Shown piece by piece: positions 31,516 to 42,861 of a DNA stretch of 64,000 nucleotides; the stretch's first letter is position 1; every line of letters starts with the position of its first letter. Below the pieces are notes generated by a model. That model was given only the letters and a program-made list of their open reading frames with translations. It ran no database searches and was not told the DNA's origin. The position numbers and the translations under genes were made by a program. Source of the stretch: Apodemus sylvaticus (Eukaryota; Chordata; Mammalia; Rodentia; Muridae); the NCBI RefSeq assembly GCF_947179515.1, contig NC_067492.1, forward strand, positions 12,139,847 to 12,203,846, given 5' to 3'.

Positions 31516-32776
31516 CTGTGTGGCTCTGGCATCCTCCTCAGAGAGGAGGAGCTGCCTGGAAACCCAGCAGGACAAGCTGGCCAGCCTGCCCATTCCCGCC
31601 AAGCCGGCTCCCTGAGCCCACCACAGGTCCGGAACCCCTCACTTCAAAGTGATTCACCGGGCAGGGCTGTGTGGTTGGGGCTGAGGCCCTGGGCAGTGCT
31701 GTCGCAGGGCAGTTCTTGTCCCTGACCACCCAGGTTTGAACTGGGTTTCCCGGGACCTCAGGAATTCTGGTGCCAGTTTGTGGAGGCTGTCTGGCTGAGG
31801 CCACCTCATTTGGAGGAGGTTGTCATTTCTAAGGAAGTTATATCTTAGCTCCCTGACAGTTCAGAGAGGCTCTGTGGGGATAAGGGTGGCCAGAGCCAGT
31901 CCCTGCCCCTCACCCATCACGAATTCATCTCATTCTCACCTATTCCCAGCCATACCAGGGCCCGCCCTCAGGACCACAGACCCTGATCCAGTAGGCAGAA
32001 AGTTCTCTGCGACTCTCCAAGGACTGGGGTCCAAAGGAATGTCACCACCTCAGATGCCTCTAGTCCAAATCCCACTCTCTGTCACGCTCAGAGCCCAGCA
32101 CCTCTAAACCCCAGGAGTCTGCAGATATGGAATGTGTGGTGCCTGGGGTCAGAGCTCTCTGCTGTGAGCCCAGCTGAGGGGAGATGGCCAAGAACAACTC
32201 GCTCATTTGTTTCATTTCCAGACTCTGCTGCTGCTGCTGCTGGAGCCGGGCTTCCAAACCAAGTTGGCTTTGGCCAGGACATCTGCAGCTGCGCCGGCCA
32301 CAAGGCGCATCTGGATTCGCTTAGGGAGTTAAACGCCATAAACTTCTCTTAAGAAATTAGTTCCTAGGGATCCTGTGTCTCTCCGGGGATTGGGCGAGGG
32401 GCTGACCTGCTCCAGCTGCACCCCCTTGGGCCAAGGACACCCAGAAACTGTCTGCCTGGGGAAAAGGCACTTTGTGAACTACTTGAAGAATCGGTGTGTC
32501 CCATTCGAGATGGACTGGGCAGACACCCAGTCAGGGCGTCGCACACGGAAGGCACTTCCTAACTGCTTCGAGTGACAGCACCCAAGGACAAACGAATGGC
32601 CTCGATGAATCCATCTGCTGAATGGGGAAGCATCCCAGAGGACCTGGCAGAATGTGTGTACACCTGCATTCTAATTTACTTTGCTAGTGGCACTTGGGGA
32701 CTGCACACAGGAATGAGGTGTAATGTGATTGACACATACATACATTATGTCACAGGCAAATAAAAAAACCCTCCCT
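31516..32776. other. Unique stretch with a CTG-repeat and possible conserved element
   Basis: At 32221-32350 a (CTG)5 run is followed by NF-I-like TTGGCTTTGGCCA, CTGCGCCGGCC and AT-rich GTTAAACGCCATAAAC. A pyrimidine-rich TTTCATTTCCAG acceptor-like string ends at 32221, but no donor or known protein follows. Confidence 0.4.
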
Positions 32777-32777
32777 C

Positions 32778-32985
32778 AGGCTGGGGAGATGGCTCGCTCA
32801 GGGGATACTTGCTACAAAGGCGTGAGGCCCAGAGGGTAAGCTCCAGAACCCACATTTATAAAATACTTACAGGCATAATATCACAGTCTAGTAGTCCCAG
32901 GGCTGGGGGGGCAGCCGCCCACCAGCTCTGGCCTGCCCAGCCAACTTGGGGAACTGTAAGCAAATGAGAGACCCTCAAAAAAAGG
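32778..32985 (+). mobile_element. RSINE1/B4-type SINE
   Basis: AGGCTGGGGAGATGGCTCGCTCAGGGG...AGCTCCAGAACCCACATTTATAAAA...CAGCTCTGGCCTGCCCAGCCAAC...GAGAGACCCTCAAAAAAA. Confidence 0.7.
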
Positions 32986-33029
32986 GGGAAGTGGTGGACA
33001 TTGTATGAAGAACAAGAAAGGAGGTTGTC

Positions 33030-33185
33030 AGGCCATGCAGTGGTGGCGCACGCCTTTAATCCCAGCACTTGGGAGGCAGAGACAGGCGGAATTTCTGAGT
33101 GCAAGGCCAGCCTGGTCTAAAGAGTGAGTTTCAGGACAGCCAGGGCTACACAGAGAAACCCCTGTCTCGAAAAACCGGAAAAAAA
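33030..33185 (+). mobile_element. B1 SINE with 16-bp target-site duplication
   Basis: The body runs from AGGCCATGCAGTGGTGGCGCACG to AGAAACCCCTGTCTCG, then an A-rich tail. Perfect repeats AAGAAAGGAGGTTGTC at 33014-33029 and 33186-33201 mark the insertion. Confidence 0.97.
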
Positions 33186-33201
33186 AAGAAAGGAGGTTGT
33201 C

Positions 33202-33668
33202 CTTTGGCCTCCTCCTATATACATACACAGAGACACCCCCATCTTGAAGTCCCTTTTATTCCAAACCTCTCAGCCTCCCAGCCAAACAAACCGCACATCT
33301 GAGGAAGAACAGTAACAAAAGTGTCCCCTCCCCGCTCCCCAGCCCTCTCCACTGGGTTGGTCTGAACCCAGGCACGAGCCTAAGGTGACGGCTAGGACCA
33401 AGGCGTTCCCAAGGCCCTCTCAGCCTGCCGGGCACAGAGGCAACCTCCCAGCTCTGAAGAGCAGATCTGGGAGCCACAATCACCAGCTGCAGAGACAAAC
33501 TCAGAATCAGCAGCTGAGAAACCGCTCCAGGGGGAGGCAAGACCCAGAGAGATCTGTGGAAGCCACAGTGCGGTCCCACAGATCAGTCACGGATGGGTGA
33601 GTCATTAGCCACGCCTCCTGCCTCCACTCTGTCATCTGCTTTGGGGGATAACTGGAGTGTATATTTCA
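33202..33668. other. Unique stretch, nothing recognised
   Basis: GC-rich unique DNA with overlapping short frames on both strands. No exon is supported. Confidence 0.5.
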
Positions 33669-33880
33669 GGGCTGGGAAGTAGATCCACGGCAGGGAACTT
33701 TCCCGGCATGCTGGGGGTTCTAGGTCCCATCTCTAGCACTATGCAAGGGGGTAATCACCAATGGTGGACCGTGCCTGTGATTGCAACATTGTAGAAGCTG
33801 AGGCAGGAGGATGCTGCATCCAAGTTCAAGGCCAACCCGGGGCCATTGAGACCAACTCTTGTCTCACAGAAAAAAAGATA
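33669..33880 (+). mobile_element. B4-type SINE
   Basis: GGGCTGGGAAGTAGATCCACGGCAGGG...ATGCTGGGGGTTCTAGGTCCCATCTCTAGCAC (ID-like head) followed by GGACCGTGCCTGTGATTGCAACATTG...GCTGAGGCAGGAGGATGC...CTTGTCTCACAGAAAA (B1-like part). Confidence 0.8.
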
Positions 33881-33925
33881 AAACCAAAAACCACCATGTT
33901 AAAAAAATTAAAATTAAAATAAAGG

Positions 33926-34130
33926 TCCTGGAAGCTGGAGAGATGGACGGCTCAGTGGTTAGGAGAAGTGGCTGCTTTCCCAGAGGACCCAAGTTCAATT
34001 CCCAGCGCCCACATGGCAGCTCACAACCGACTGCAACTCTAGTTCCAGGGATCCAATACCCTCACACAGGCGTACACACAGACCGAACACCATTAATGCA
34101 TATAAAATAAAAATAAATATTTTAAAAATT
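33926..34130 (+). mobile_element. B2-type SINE
   Basis: GAAGCTGGAGAGATGGACGGCTCAGTGGTTAGGAG...AGTTCAATTCCCAGCGCCCACATGGCAGCTCACAACC...ATAAAATAAAAATAAATATTTTAAAA. The CTCTTCTGG segment has been lost or altered. Confidence 0.88.
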
Positions 34131-36261
34131 CTCTTTCACCCTCTGCAACCTGTCTGTGTCAACAGCGTCCATATGGCTCTAGGCAAGTAGCATAAAGTTC
34201 TCAACAAAGTTTTCTAAGTGTGCAGTAAGCTTTCCTACCTTATTCCCACTGGTGGGGTCTCAAAAGAGCAAAAGAAACCAGTATGTGCCCCGATCCAGTC
34301 TAGAGGGTCTAACAGGAAGGAGGAGGCACAGACGTCACCTCTGCTCTTCAACACCCCGTCATCCACCCAGGCTGCACCTCTCAGTGGCCCTTGAGCTCAA
34401 GGAGTTATCCAGCAGCAAAGGTTGCATTACTGACCGCCCACTTCCTGCAGCTGAGTCTAAGCCTCGCAAACTTAGCTAACAACAGACCAGGCCACCTCCC
34501 TTTCTGTTCAGTCGCCCTGGCTTGACAGGAATAGAACATATTTCATTTGGGGCTTGAAGCTAAGAAAGGGCTTTCATGACCCCCAAGAGGGATGTGGCTT
34601 ATTAAACCCCTGTTGCCCAGCAACAAGAGGAGGTCAGTCAGTCAGTCAGTCAGTCAGTGGCTCAACCAGAGTGACATCAGAATAAAAGATCCCTCATCTC
34701 GGGCTTGGGGTCTGTCAGCTATGGGGTTATTTTAGTGTACAACTGAAAAGTAGGGAACTGATGCTGTTGGAAGCCCCCGAGAAAGTCTGGGGCTGAAAAC
34801 AAACAGGTCTTCTGGCTACGAGGAGGAATGTGCGGGGGAGAAGAGGTGATAGTAACGCAGCCTAGGAAAGCCATGGGAGCACGGGAAACCAGGAGTCACC
34901 CTAGAAGGCTGGAGAATGAACTCTGGTGTCTTCTGACCCTTTCTAGAGACTCCACACAAAGTCTCACCAATATTTCCAGTGTCTCCATCACTTGCCCATC
35001 TACCAAGATCCCGTCAGGGCTTTTAACCCACAGAGCACAACAGAGATCCAGCGCCTACCATCACCACCTGTTCCCATGGTCCATGAGGAGGGAGCCTGCT
35101 TGCTCCTTAGTTTCCAACCCGGCATCCTCTCTCCATCAGAGACAAGATGGAGCTCAACTCACAATTCAGTCCATTGGAGGAGGAGGGAAGATAATAGGTA
35201 ACCGTAGCAAACATAGACAATAGTTTCCTCCAAGCCAGGGCTTTCTGGGTGTCCCCAAGAAACCAACACAGGGAGCTGCTGCTTCCTGGCCTCTTTGAAC
35301 TGGTCTGAGGCCAGCCAGCAAAACCAAAGCCAATTTTGCCAGAACTTGACCAGGAAAAAAAAAAAAAAAACAGCTGAGGGGTCCTGGAGAGAATTAGCCT
35401 GTCAGTGAGCCCCAGGCTGCCCCTGGTACCAGGGTAGAAGAAGGTAAAGGCCTGACACACCTTGTCGACTCAAGGCACAGGGTGTCCGCTCTAGCCGCCA
35501 CAAAACCCCATTGGCTAGCAGAAGACCCAACACACATTAGCTGCTCAACAAATACTGACTGGTTGGTGCTCCTCGAGATAGCACAATATAGAAGGAAGAT
35601 ACCGGTAGGGACCAGACCCAATACCTTTACCCCAGAATTTGGGATGTCGTCAGTTTAAGGAGAGAGACCTGGGTAGAAGAAAGAGGCATGCCAACGATTC
35701 TATCTACTCCCTCCCAGTCTGCATCACAATCTCCATTCACGGGATGAGCTGGACAACTCTAGAAACCATTTGTAAGCCATTGTGTCCAGTCAACCACAAA
35801 AGTCCACAGTGACCCCCCCAGAGACCAGAGCTGGAGGAACTGATTCAAGAATGGTCCCCCAGCCTATATGTGTGGGGTCTTAAAAGACCTTAGACTAATC
35901 GACCCAACCCCAGCTCAGGCACCAAGCCCCCAGCCACTCTCCTCTAGGCCCGTGCCATCACATCAGCCTGGCATTCCTGGGAAAGCCAGCAAACTCCTGG
36001 CCAAGAATCCAGTTGATGCTTCTCGCCAGCGGAGAAGCAAGAACCCAGCACAATGAGAAACTGACTGAGGCTGTTCTCCCTCCCCAGCTTGTAAACCTAC
36101 CATTTTTCTAAGGTTGCACCAGAAGATGCAGAAGGAAAGGACATGTCCCAATCACCTCGTATAGCAACCTTAATGGTTTCCAGTTTCACTTTATTAGATT
36201 ATAATCCCATGCTAAGCATCTGCAGAGATACCCAATAATCTCACTTATTAAAAGAAAGGGG
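34131..36261. other. Unique stretch with short (CAGT)n and a T/A run
   Basis: (CAGT)n at 34633-34658 and an A-run at 35355-35370. GCTGCTCAACAAATACTGACTGG (35541-35563) resembles a MIR/L2 3' end. Frames of 117-131 codons near 34828-35460 overlap on both strands and have no domain. Confidence 0.5.
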
Positions 36262-36454
36262 CAGGGAGCTGAAGATATGGCACAGTGTATAAGAGTGAGT
36301 ACTGATCTAGCAGAGGAATCCAGTTTGGTTCTTTGCACCCATACTGGGTGGAGTGCCTGAACCCTGTGCTCCAGAGTATCTGACCCCCTTTTGGACTCAC
36401 AGGGCACCCGTAATCACAACCTCGCATACCCATATACACGTAATTTAAAAATAA
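36262..36454 (+). mobile_element. B2-type SINE, diverged
   Basis: GGGAGCTGAAGATATGGCACAGTGTATAAGAGTGAGTAC...GAATCCAGTTTGGTTCTTTGCACCCA...CCTCGCATACCCATATACACGTAATTTAAAAATAA. It abuts a second B2 head-to-tail. Confidence 0.7.
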
Positions 36455-36680
36455 GGGCAGAAGAGGTGGTGTGGCAGTTAAGAGCAGTTGCTGCTGTCTC
36501 AGAGGATCAAGGTCTGATTCCCAGCACCCACACCAGGCATCTGTAACTCCAGCTCTGGGGAACTCTGCCGCCCTCTTCTGGCCTCTGTGGGTACTGCACA
36601 GGTGTGGCGCACATACTTAGATACAAGCAAAATACCATATATGTACAATAAAAATAAATAAATCTTTTTTTAAAAAAATA
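36455..36680 (+). mobile_element. B2-type SINE, tandem with the previous one
   Basis: GGGCAGAAGAGGTGGTGTGGCAGTTAAGAGCAGTTGCTGC...GATTCCCAGCACCCACACC...GCCGCCCTCTTCTGGCC...AATAAAAATAAATAAATCTTTTTTTAAAA. It carries the CTCF-like GCCCTCTTCTGG-type core as GCCGCCCTCTTCTGG. Confidence 0.9.
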
Positions 36681-38266
36681 TTTTAAAAGAGGGAAATAAG
36701 AAAAGATCTAACGGTCCTTTGAAATGCAATTTGATATTTATAGCAAACTGTATCTAGATGGGCAATGCTGAGACAGTTGTGACTCTCCCTTGAGAACCAT
36801 GTATACATGATCTCGGGTGTACTTTCTTTCTGAGCAAGCTCTCTTTCTCTTGACCCTTGTGCTTAAAGTCTAAATTAAATATATTAAAACATCTTTAATC
36901 ATCTCCAACTCTGCTTCCTATCAGCCTGTCCTGAAATTCTTTTCTACATCCAAGCCATAAATCCCAGTTTGGCCTGAGATGAGATCCCTGAAAGATTAAG
37001 GGAACTCAGACTTCTGGGGGTGACAGTATGAAGCTCTGTCTGTCCCCCACCAGTAGCGGAATGGTGGGCTTGTTTGAGGCGCCACACCCAGCTTGTGTGT
37101 GGCTTCATAGACTGCTCTATGTGGCTAGAGGGTTCATTATTCTTAAAAAAGGAAACAGAGAACGAGGTTTATTAATGCCAATCATACCTCGAGGCAGCTC
37201 CAGTAGACCCAGAGAGAGAGAAATGAGTCAGAACGTGTGGAGGGAGAGTGGGGGTGGGCTCAGTTCTCCCACCAAGCTCTCCTCACCTTGGCCCACACTC
37301 CTGGATTCAACCAACCATGCCAACCACGCACGGCAACCCATCCTAGAGACCACATGTCCTCCAGAAGGGAGGAGAGTCCTCCTCTTCAACGTCATCAAAG
37401 CTTCCTTAAGTGAAATGACGTCAAAGAGAGAAATCCTAAAATGACTCACCCTGAAGCTGGGCCACCCCTAGAAGCACAACCACCCTCCACAGTGCCATAG
37501 AAACAGACACAGACGGCAGCCATCCCTCCTCTCCTGAACCGGCTAGGGAGTAAGGCAGCTTGGTTGGCCTTCTAATGCCCAGAGGGGCAGCAGAGAGGAT
37601 AGGCTGACAGGATCAGGAAACAGATGACGGGAAGTCCATAGGAAAGCGCCCAGGTTCCCATGAGACCTTTCACGGATAGGCACAGAGGGCTCTGCCTCAA
37701 ATCACCCCGTGTCTGCATATGCTAGCACAAGATGAGACAGGCGTCGTAGTGATCACGAGGGACCCCTAACTCCTGCAGACGATTCCACGATCTTTAAGCA
37801 ACAGGACTCTGGTCTGGATGGAGAGAGCCCCAAAATTCCATGTGGGATCCTCGGGTATCATCTGGATGGGGATGGGGGCAAGAACAGAGGAAGGGAAGAA
37901 ACAAGCAGAGGTGAGAGGCTGGAATGTATTCTCAGGACATCCCAATAAAAGCCCACATCCCGGAGACAGAGGCTGGTGTAGAGTGACCGGGAGCTGGCAC
38001 CGTGGTGAGGATGGGGAGGGGAGCAGGTGGGCAGGCTGGAGCCCAGCAGGCTCCACTTTGCCTCAGAGTGGGGACGCCCTACCCGCTGCTACCCTGAGCT
38101 GCTAGATTCAAGAAACAAAGGACACAGGCTTCAAGAGACCAGGCTCACAAGTGGCATACAAATTCTGGCTTTTAGTGCTATTATTCAAAAAAATAATAGA
38201 AACCCAGAATTTTTTGTTCAAGGGAGGTCTCCTCATTTTTAAATGCATCCAACTTAATGAGACTTT
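36681..38266. other. Mostly unique stretch with CRE and AP-1 sites; possible LTR-like relic at left
   Basis: 36820-36990 (CTTTCTTTCTGAGCAAGCTCTC...CAGCCTGTCCTGAAATTC...GAGATGAGATCCCTGAAAG) has LTR-like words but no clear ends. A perfect CRE is at 37416-37423 and an AP-1 consensus TGAGTCA at 37224-37230. No exon is supported. Confidence 0.45.
37416..37423. promoter_or_regulatory. Perfect CRE palindrome (CREB/ATF site)
   Basis: TGACGTCA with a half site CGTCA (37390-37394) 21 bp upstream and AP-1 TGAGTCA 190 bp upstream. It is the second exact CRE in the window. Motif evidence only. Confidence 0.4.
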
Positions 38267-38282
38267 AAAAAAAAAAAAAAAA
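38267..38282. repeat. A16 run directly before a B1
   Basis: A pure A-run ends 2 bp before the B1 head. B1 integration favours A/T-rich target sites. Confidence 0.95.
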
Positions 38283-38284
38283 GA

Positions 38285-38455
38285 GGGCCAGGCGGTGGTG
38301 ATGCACACCTTTACTCCCAGCACTTGGGAGGCAGAGGCAGGTGGATTTCCGAGTTTGAGGCCAGCCTGGTCTACAGAGTGAGTTCCAGGACAGCCTGGGC
38401 TATACAGAGAAACCCTGTCTTGAAAAAACCAAAAAAAAAAAAAAAAAAAAAAAAA
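38285..38455 (+). mobile_element. B1 SINE with A-rich tail
   Basis: GGGCCAGGCGGTGGTGATGCACACC to AGAAACCCTGTCTTG, then an A-run of about 25 broken once by CC. Little divergence from the mouse B1 consensus. Confidence 0.95.
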
Positions 38456-39604
38456 TTATCCATCGCAGTCTGGACCTAACCTGTGGGTCACTGTCTCACA
38501 CCGGGGCAGGCCAATCCCTCCATAGACCCCAAGTCCTGTGAGACCAAGAATCACCCCACATCAGCACCAGCCTCCAAGCCCGGGTCTCCTGATAGGAAAT
38601 AAATGTTTTGGTGGCCTAGTACTGATTCCCACACCAAAGCAGGGAACCACCACCTCTGAGCCACCACACCCAAGTTGCCAGCTTAATTTCGTAGGAAGGG
38701 GGGAAAACTATTTCAAAAGGAAGAAAGGAGAGAGCCAGCCAGAGGTGACGCGCTCACAAACACGGCTGCGGACTTGGGCGGCAGGCTCTCCTGGTTACAG
38801 AGGAAAAGCGGCCGCCACTAAAACCGGCCCAGACTCCAAAATTACAGAGCAGCAGAACCCACACCCCTACCCCGTCTCACCTGCCACTCACGCCTCAGGA
38901 ATGCAATTACCCCCACGAGAGCATCAGGACAGTCGGGGACCGGATGGCCATGTCTGCCCTGCCTAGACCAAGACATACACATTGAGCTAGACCACAGGCA
39001 CTCACAGCAGTTAGAGCCTAGGGGAGCCAGGCACCATAGGGCGGGCTGAGGGGACTCAGAGGGCCTGCCATCTCTCTGACCCCAGGTCCTCAGATGTATA
39101 GTGAACAGTCCAGCAAATCCACCCTCCAATACTGTGTGGAAGAGAGCCTGAGGAAGGACCAGATGACAAAGCCAGGCGGTGGGTGCAGCTTCTGTCTGCT
39201 CCCGGGCCCCTAGTGTCATGCTAAGTCCTACCCCTGGGCCTTTGCATCTACTGGGCCACTGTTGGGCCCGTCTTCTTAGATGTTTGATGGACTGGCCCCT
39301 GAATGGATATCCCCCAGTAAGACACAGCTTGTTCTTCCCTGATTCTCAGTGCCCAGCACTGGGCCAGCACATATGACCTCTGCAGTGTCTCTGGTGATCC
39401 ACTCATTAATGTATACAGTGTTACTGAGAGAAGGGACACCTCAGAGTGCCCAATGGCTGGTTAAACTCACCACCTGCTAACCCCAACCTACATAGGCACC
39501 ACAGAGAGTGGGGAACCCAGGGGTCGGGGGATGGGGAGGGGGGGGAGAGAACACTCTGAGGAGTGCTGGGTACTGGACCCCAGACATTATAGTCTCAACC
39601 GATC
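38456..39604. other. Unique stretch, nothing recognised
   Basis: A 142-codon plus frame (38538-38966) and a 125-codon minus frame (38842-39219) overlap and show no domain. A short G-run patch lies at 39532-39550. Confidence 0.5.
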
Positions 39605-39690
39605 GGGCCACCTTCTAAGTCACAGAGGAGAAAACTGAAGCAGAGGCCCCAAACCTTGACCAAAGCCACAAAGCATCTAGACAACATGAA
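39605..39690 (-). mobile_element. MIR SINE fragment (probable)
   Basis: GTCACAGAGGAGAAAACTGAAGCAGAGGCCCCAAACCTTGACCAAAGCCACAAAGC is the antisense MIR signature (GAGGAAACTGAGGC...CTTGCCCAAGGTCACA). Confidence 0.6.
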
Positions 39691-39719
39691 TGCAGAGAAA
39701 TACCAAAGACAGCCTTGGC

Positions 39720-40120
39720 AAGTGTGTGTGTGTGTATGGTGTGTGTGGGTGTGTGTGTGTGTGTGTGTGTATGATTCGTGCTGAACACAGGTATATGTGT
39801 AAAGACCTATGCATATCCACCGTGTGTATATAAGTACATGGTAGGTTGTATTAAGTGTGCATATGTACTTGATCATGTATGTGTGGTTTGCATACACATA
39901 TACCTGCATCATTAAGTATGAGTGTGCACACGTGCATGTAGTCTTGCACACATGTCTATCTGCACATATGCATTAAATGTATCTGCACAAATATGTATGT
40001 GCCAGGTGTGTACCATGTGTGTGCATCTGTGTACACTTTTATATGTTAGTATGTGTATACATGTGTGCAGGGATGCATAAATGTACATATATGAACACAT
40101 GTGTGTTTATATGTATTAAG
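39720..40120. repeat. (GT)n and long decayed TG/TATG-rich tract
   Basis: Near-pure GT at 39720-39771, then about 350 bp of GTATATGTG and CATGTGTG words with interruptions. Frames rich in Cys/Val/Tyr or His/Thr here are artefacts. Confidence 0.9.
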
Positions 40121-40754
40121 GGGCACACAGATGTGCACAGAGGAACATGTCTATACTGATGACTACATTGGTTATCATCTGAGCTGACTCAGACAACGAC
40201 TCGACTCGGGTCTTGGCAGAACTGACACCCGGAAGTGAGGAGCTGTGTTTACTTACAAATCATCGGACCAGTAAAGGAGCTAAGTCTTTTCTGGCTTGCA
40301 AGATTAACATTTTTCTGCTCCAGCCCCCCATTCACCCATGGTGGCAGGCCAACTTCAGAGAACCAGGGTCTACCTGGCCACCAGGTGGCCTGGTGTCCAT
40401 GGACACTCCCGGAAGCTGGCTCTTTTGTTCTTTGTGCAGGCCATGGGAGGAAATATAAAACCACCGTTTGGGGCGGAGCTTCGGAAACCTCCCCAGCTAG
40501 GTGCCTGAACTCAGGCCGCCTAGCTAGAAGTCTAGGGTGTGTGAGAACCGACCCTGAGGCAACTCTGGAGAGGCCCAGGCACCAAAAGGGGAAGTGCAGA
40601 GAAAGAGGCCAGAGGGTGCCTCACAATCAGATACTTTCTGCACCTCTCTTTGGTTCCTTTAAACTGAAACCCAGAGCTATGCCTGATAGAAGTCAAGGCT
40701 CCAGAGGAAGCGGCCTGACCTTCCACACCCAGTCCCTGCAAAAGCTAACACCCC
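40121..40754. other. Unique stretch, nothing firmly recognised
   Basis: The longest open frame of the window (40235-40909, 224 codons) covers it, but it runs into the SINE at 40755 and has no known domain. GGAAATATAAAACCACCGTTTGGGGCGGAG (40449-40478) has TATA-like and GC-box-like words only. Confidence 0.45.
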
Positions 40755-40932
40755 AGGGCTGGAGGGTTGGCTCCGTGGTTAGGAGCGCTTGTCCACCTTG
40801 CACGGGACCCAGGTTTGATTCCCAACACCGACATGGCGGCTGCACACCTCCTCGGGCACCAGGAAAGCTTTGTGGTGAAACACTAGCAAAAAACAGTAAT
40901 CGATCTTAAAAAATTATTAAAAAAAAAAAAAA
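40755..40932 (+). mobile_element. B2/B3-type SINE
   Basis: GGGCTGGAGGGTTGGCTCCGTGGTTAGGAGCGC...CCAGGTTTGATTCCCAACACCGACATGGCGGC, then AATCGATCTTAAAAAATTATTAAAAAAA. The middle is shortened. Confidence 0.8.
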
Positions 40933-41434
40933 GAAACACAGCCGCGAACAGCATCTGTGTCCAGTGTACTGACCACTCTTCTGACTTGCCATGCACTTCC
41001 TCTACGTGTCAATAATACCCAGAAGCCCTAGGGCGCTTCCCTTGCCTGCAGTCTATCATAAAGCCATTCACACAGAGACTGAGCCCCGCAGCTCTGTCCT
41101 ACACAGTCTGTAGGCCAGAGCATTGCTGGTGCACCATCCAGGCAGAGTAAACAGTCAAGCGCTAGGTAAATAACATACCCAGCTCGACAATTCTCCGTCT
41201 GGCGCCAATACCACACAGAAACTGGTAGAGCCTGAACTCGGTACATCGGAGCTCCAGAGCTGGATGCTGGACTCTGGGAAGCCCTGACCCGCCTCTCCCG
41301 CTCGAGTCCAACTTTCCCCTGCATTCTTTATTTCTTGGTGCTGTTTCCGGGGCAAACTCTGGGCAAGCATTCTTGCTCAGTCCCTTTAGAAGCCTGTGGG
41401 ATCCATCCCACAAAGTCTGTTCTGATGTACTGCT
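40933..41434. other. Unique stretch, nothing recognised
   Basis: Minus-strand frames (41028-41680) overlap in several registers without a domain. Confidence 0.5.
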
Positions 41435-41540
41435 GAGAAATAATGTCCCGGAGAGGTGATGTGCCTCACCAAAGTCACACAACAGACAAAAGGCAGAGCT
41501 CACCCATGACGCTGGATCACAGGTTCTAGGCCAGCCACTT
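41435..41540 (-). mobile_element. MIR SINE fragment
   Basis: GAAATAATGTCCCGGAGAGGTGATGTGCCTCACCAAAGTCACACAACAGACAAAAGGCAGAGCTCACCC tracks the antisense MIR core (GAGAGGTTAAGTGACTTGCCCAAGGTCACACAGC...GGCAGAGC). Confidence 0.65.
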
Positions 41541-42309
41541 CGGGTTTTCTGGTACCACCCAAAGTAGAGGGTGAGCGGCCATCTCTCTGGTGGCCCGCAA
41601 TGCCATTCACTAGCTTTTCCTAGATCCCCAGGCCTGGGGAGGACACACCAACGTGAAAAACCTGGTCTTTCCCAGACCAAACGGGAAAAACATGCCCAAG
41701 AAGCAATCCTAGGATTCTGCCTCCCTGCTTACATCCAAAGCCAGCACACAGGACAGCTCTCAGACCTACACAGTGCTAGTCCACTCAATACAGCAGGGAT
41801 GTGGGGTGCTGCCTCCCACCCCAATGCCCAGCACCTCACACTTCCCAGGTCTGCCTTCTCTGTCTGGCCTAGCCACCCTGCTTTGATCGGGAGCCTTCCC
41901 TTACAGGGACCTTGGTACTTCCTGCAAGCTCCCATTCTGAGTCATCTTTGTTTGTGTTGGAGCCACAGAAGGTTCTAGAACCTACTCTGCACCCCACCCT
42001 CCTCCCAGGCCGCTCACTCCCAGACTCTAAGGCCTGTATCCAGCAGGTGCTCCATAGGTACAAAGCTCAAAGCTAAGCCAGAAAACACACACAAGTAGGC
42101 AGGATGATGAAGTGTAAGTAAGATTTCCCAAGAGGCTGAAGGGCCTGTCAGTTTACTGTCTCCAACTTACAGGGCTCCACCCTGGACCTCTCGGTAACAC
42201 TAGGAAAACCACCAAGGTTATGCAGATGAGCTTGGCAGGGCTGGGACTAGGGTAGTAGACACAATGCCTGGCAGGGAGAAGATGGGGTGGGTGGGAGTGG
42301 GTGAGCCCA
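41541..42309. other. Unique stretch, nothing recognised
   Basis: No repeat family or exon is supported. Confidence 0.5.
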
Positions 42310-42341
42310 CCTGGTGTGGTTTGGATCTGAAATACCCTCCC

Positions 42342-42386
<45 letters not shown>

Positions 42387-42620
42387 CCAATGCTTAGATC
42401 CCAACTCTGGGCACTAGTTGGAGAAGCTGTAGGACCTTCCAGACATAAGGCCTCCTTCTGTCAGAAGTAGGTCACTAGGGCTCTTGCGTGATATAACCCA
42501 GTGTTGTAACTCCGCTTCTCTGCTTCCTGGTGGCTGGCCATACATAGCCCTGACCATGAGCTCCTACTGCCACACACAAGGCCTGTCCACCAAGCTTTCT
42601 CTGCTGAGGTGAGCTAAAGA
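42310..42620 (+). mobile_element. MaLR (MLT1-like) LTR remnant with internal CA repeat
   Basis: GTGGTTTGGATCTGAAATACCC, then (CA)n, then CCAATGCTTAGATCCCAACTCTGGGCACTAGTTGGAGAAGCTGTAGGACCTTCC...GAAGTAGGTCACTAGGG...CTCTGCTTCCTGGTGGC follows eutherian MaLR LTR landmarks. Old and noncoding. Confidence 0.6.
42344..42382. repeat. (CA)n microsatellite, about 19 units
   Basis: A pure CA run inside the MaLR-like remnant. Confidence 0.97.
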
Positions 42621-42699
42621 GCCCCTGACCTGTGAGCATCAGGAGGGAGGGGTTGGGGGGGGGGGTCATTGAAGCAGAAGGATCAGAAGTTCTCTTTGG

Positions 42700-42846
42700 C
42701 CGGGCAGTGGTGGCACACGCCTTTAATCCCAGCACTTGGGAGGCTGAGGCAGGTGGATTTCTGAGTTCGAGGCCAGCCTGGTCTACAGAGTGAGTTCCAG
42801 GACAGCCAGGGCTATACAGAGAAACCCTGTCTTGAAAAACAAACAA
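42700..42846 (+). mobile_element. B1 SINE with 15-bp target-site duplication
   Basis: GGCCGGGCAGTGGTGGCACACG to AGAAACCCTGTCTTG with a short (AAAC)n tail. AGAAGTTCTCTTTGG (42685-42699) and AGAAGTTCTATTTGG (42847-42861) match at 14 of 15. A poly-G run lies 25 bp upstream (42652-42665). Confidence 0.95.
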
Positions 42847-42861
42847 AGAAGTTCTATTTGG

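Noticed and set aside
40235..40909. Longest open frame in the window (224 codons, plus)
   Set aside because: Its 3' part is a B2/B3 SINE (40755 onward), there is no recognisable domain, and a second frame in the same region is equally open.
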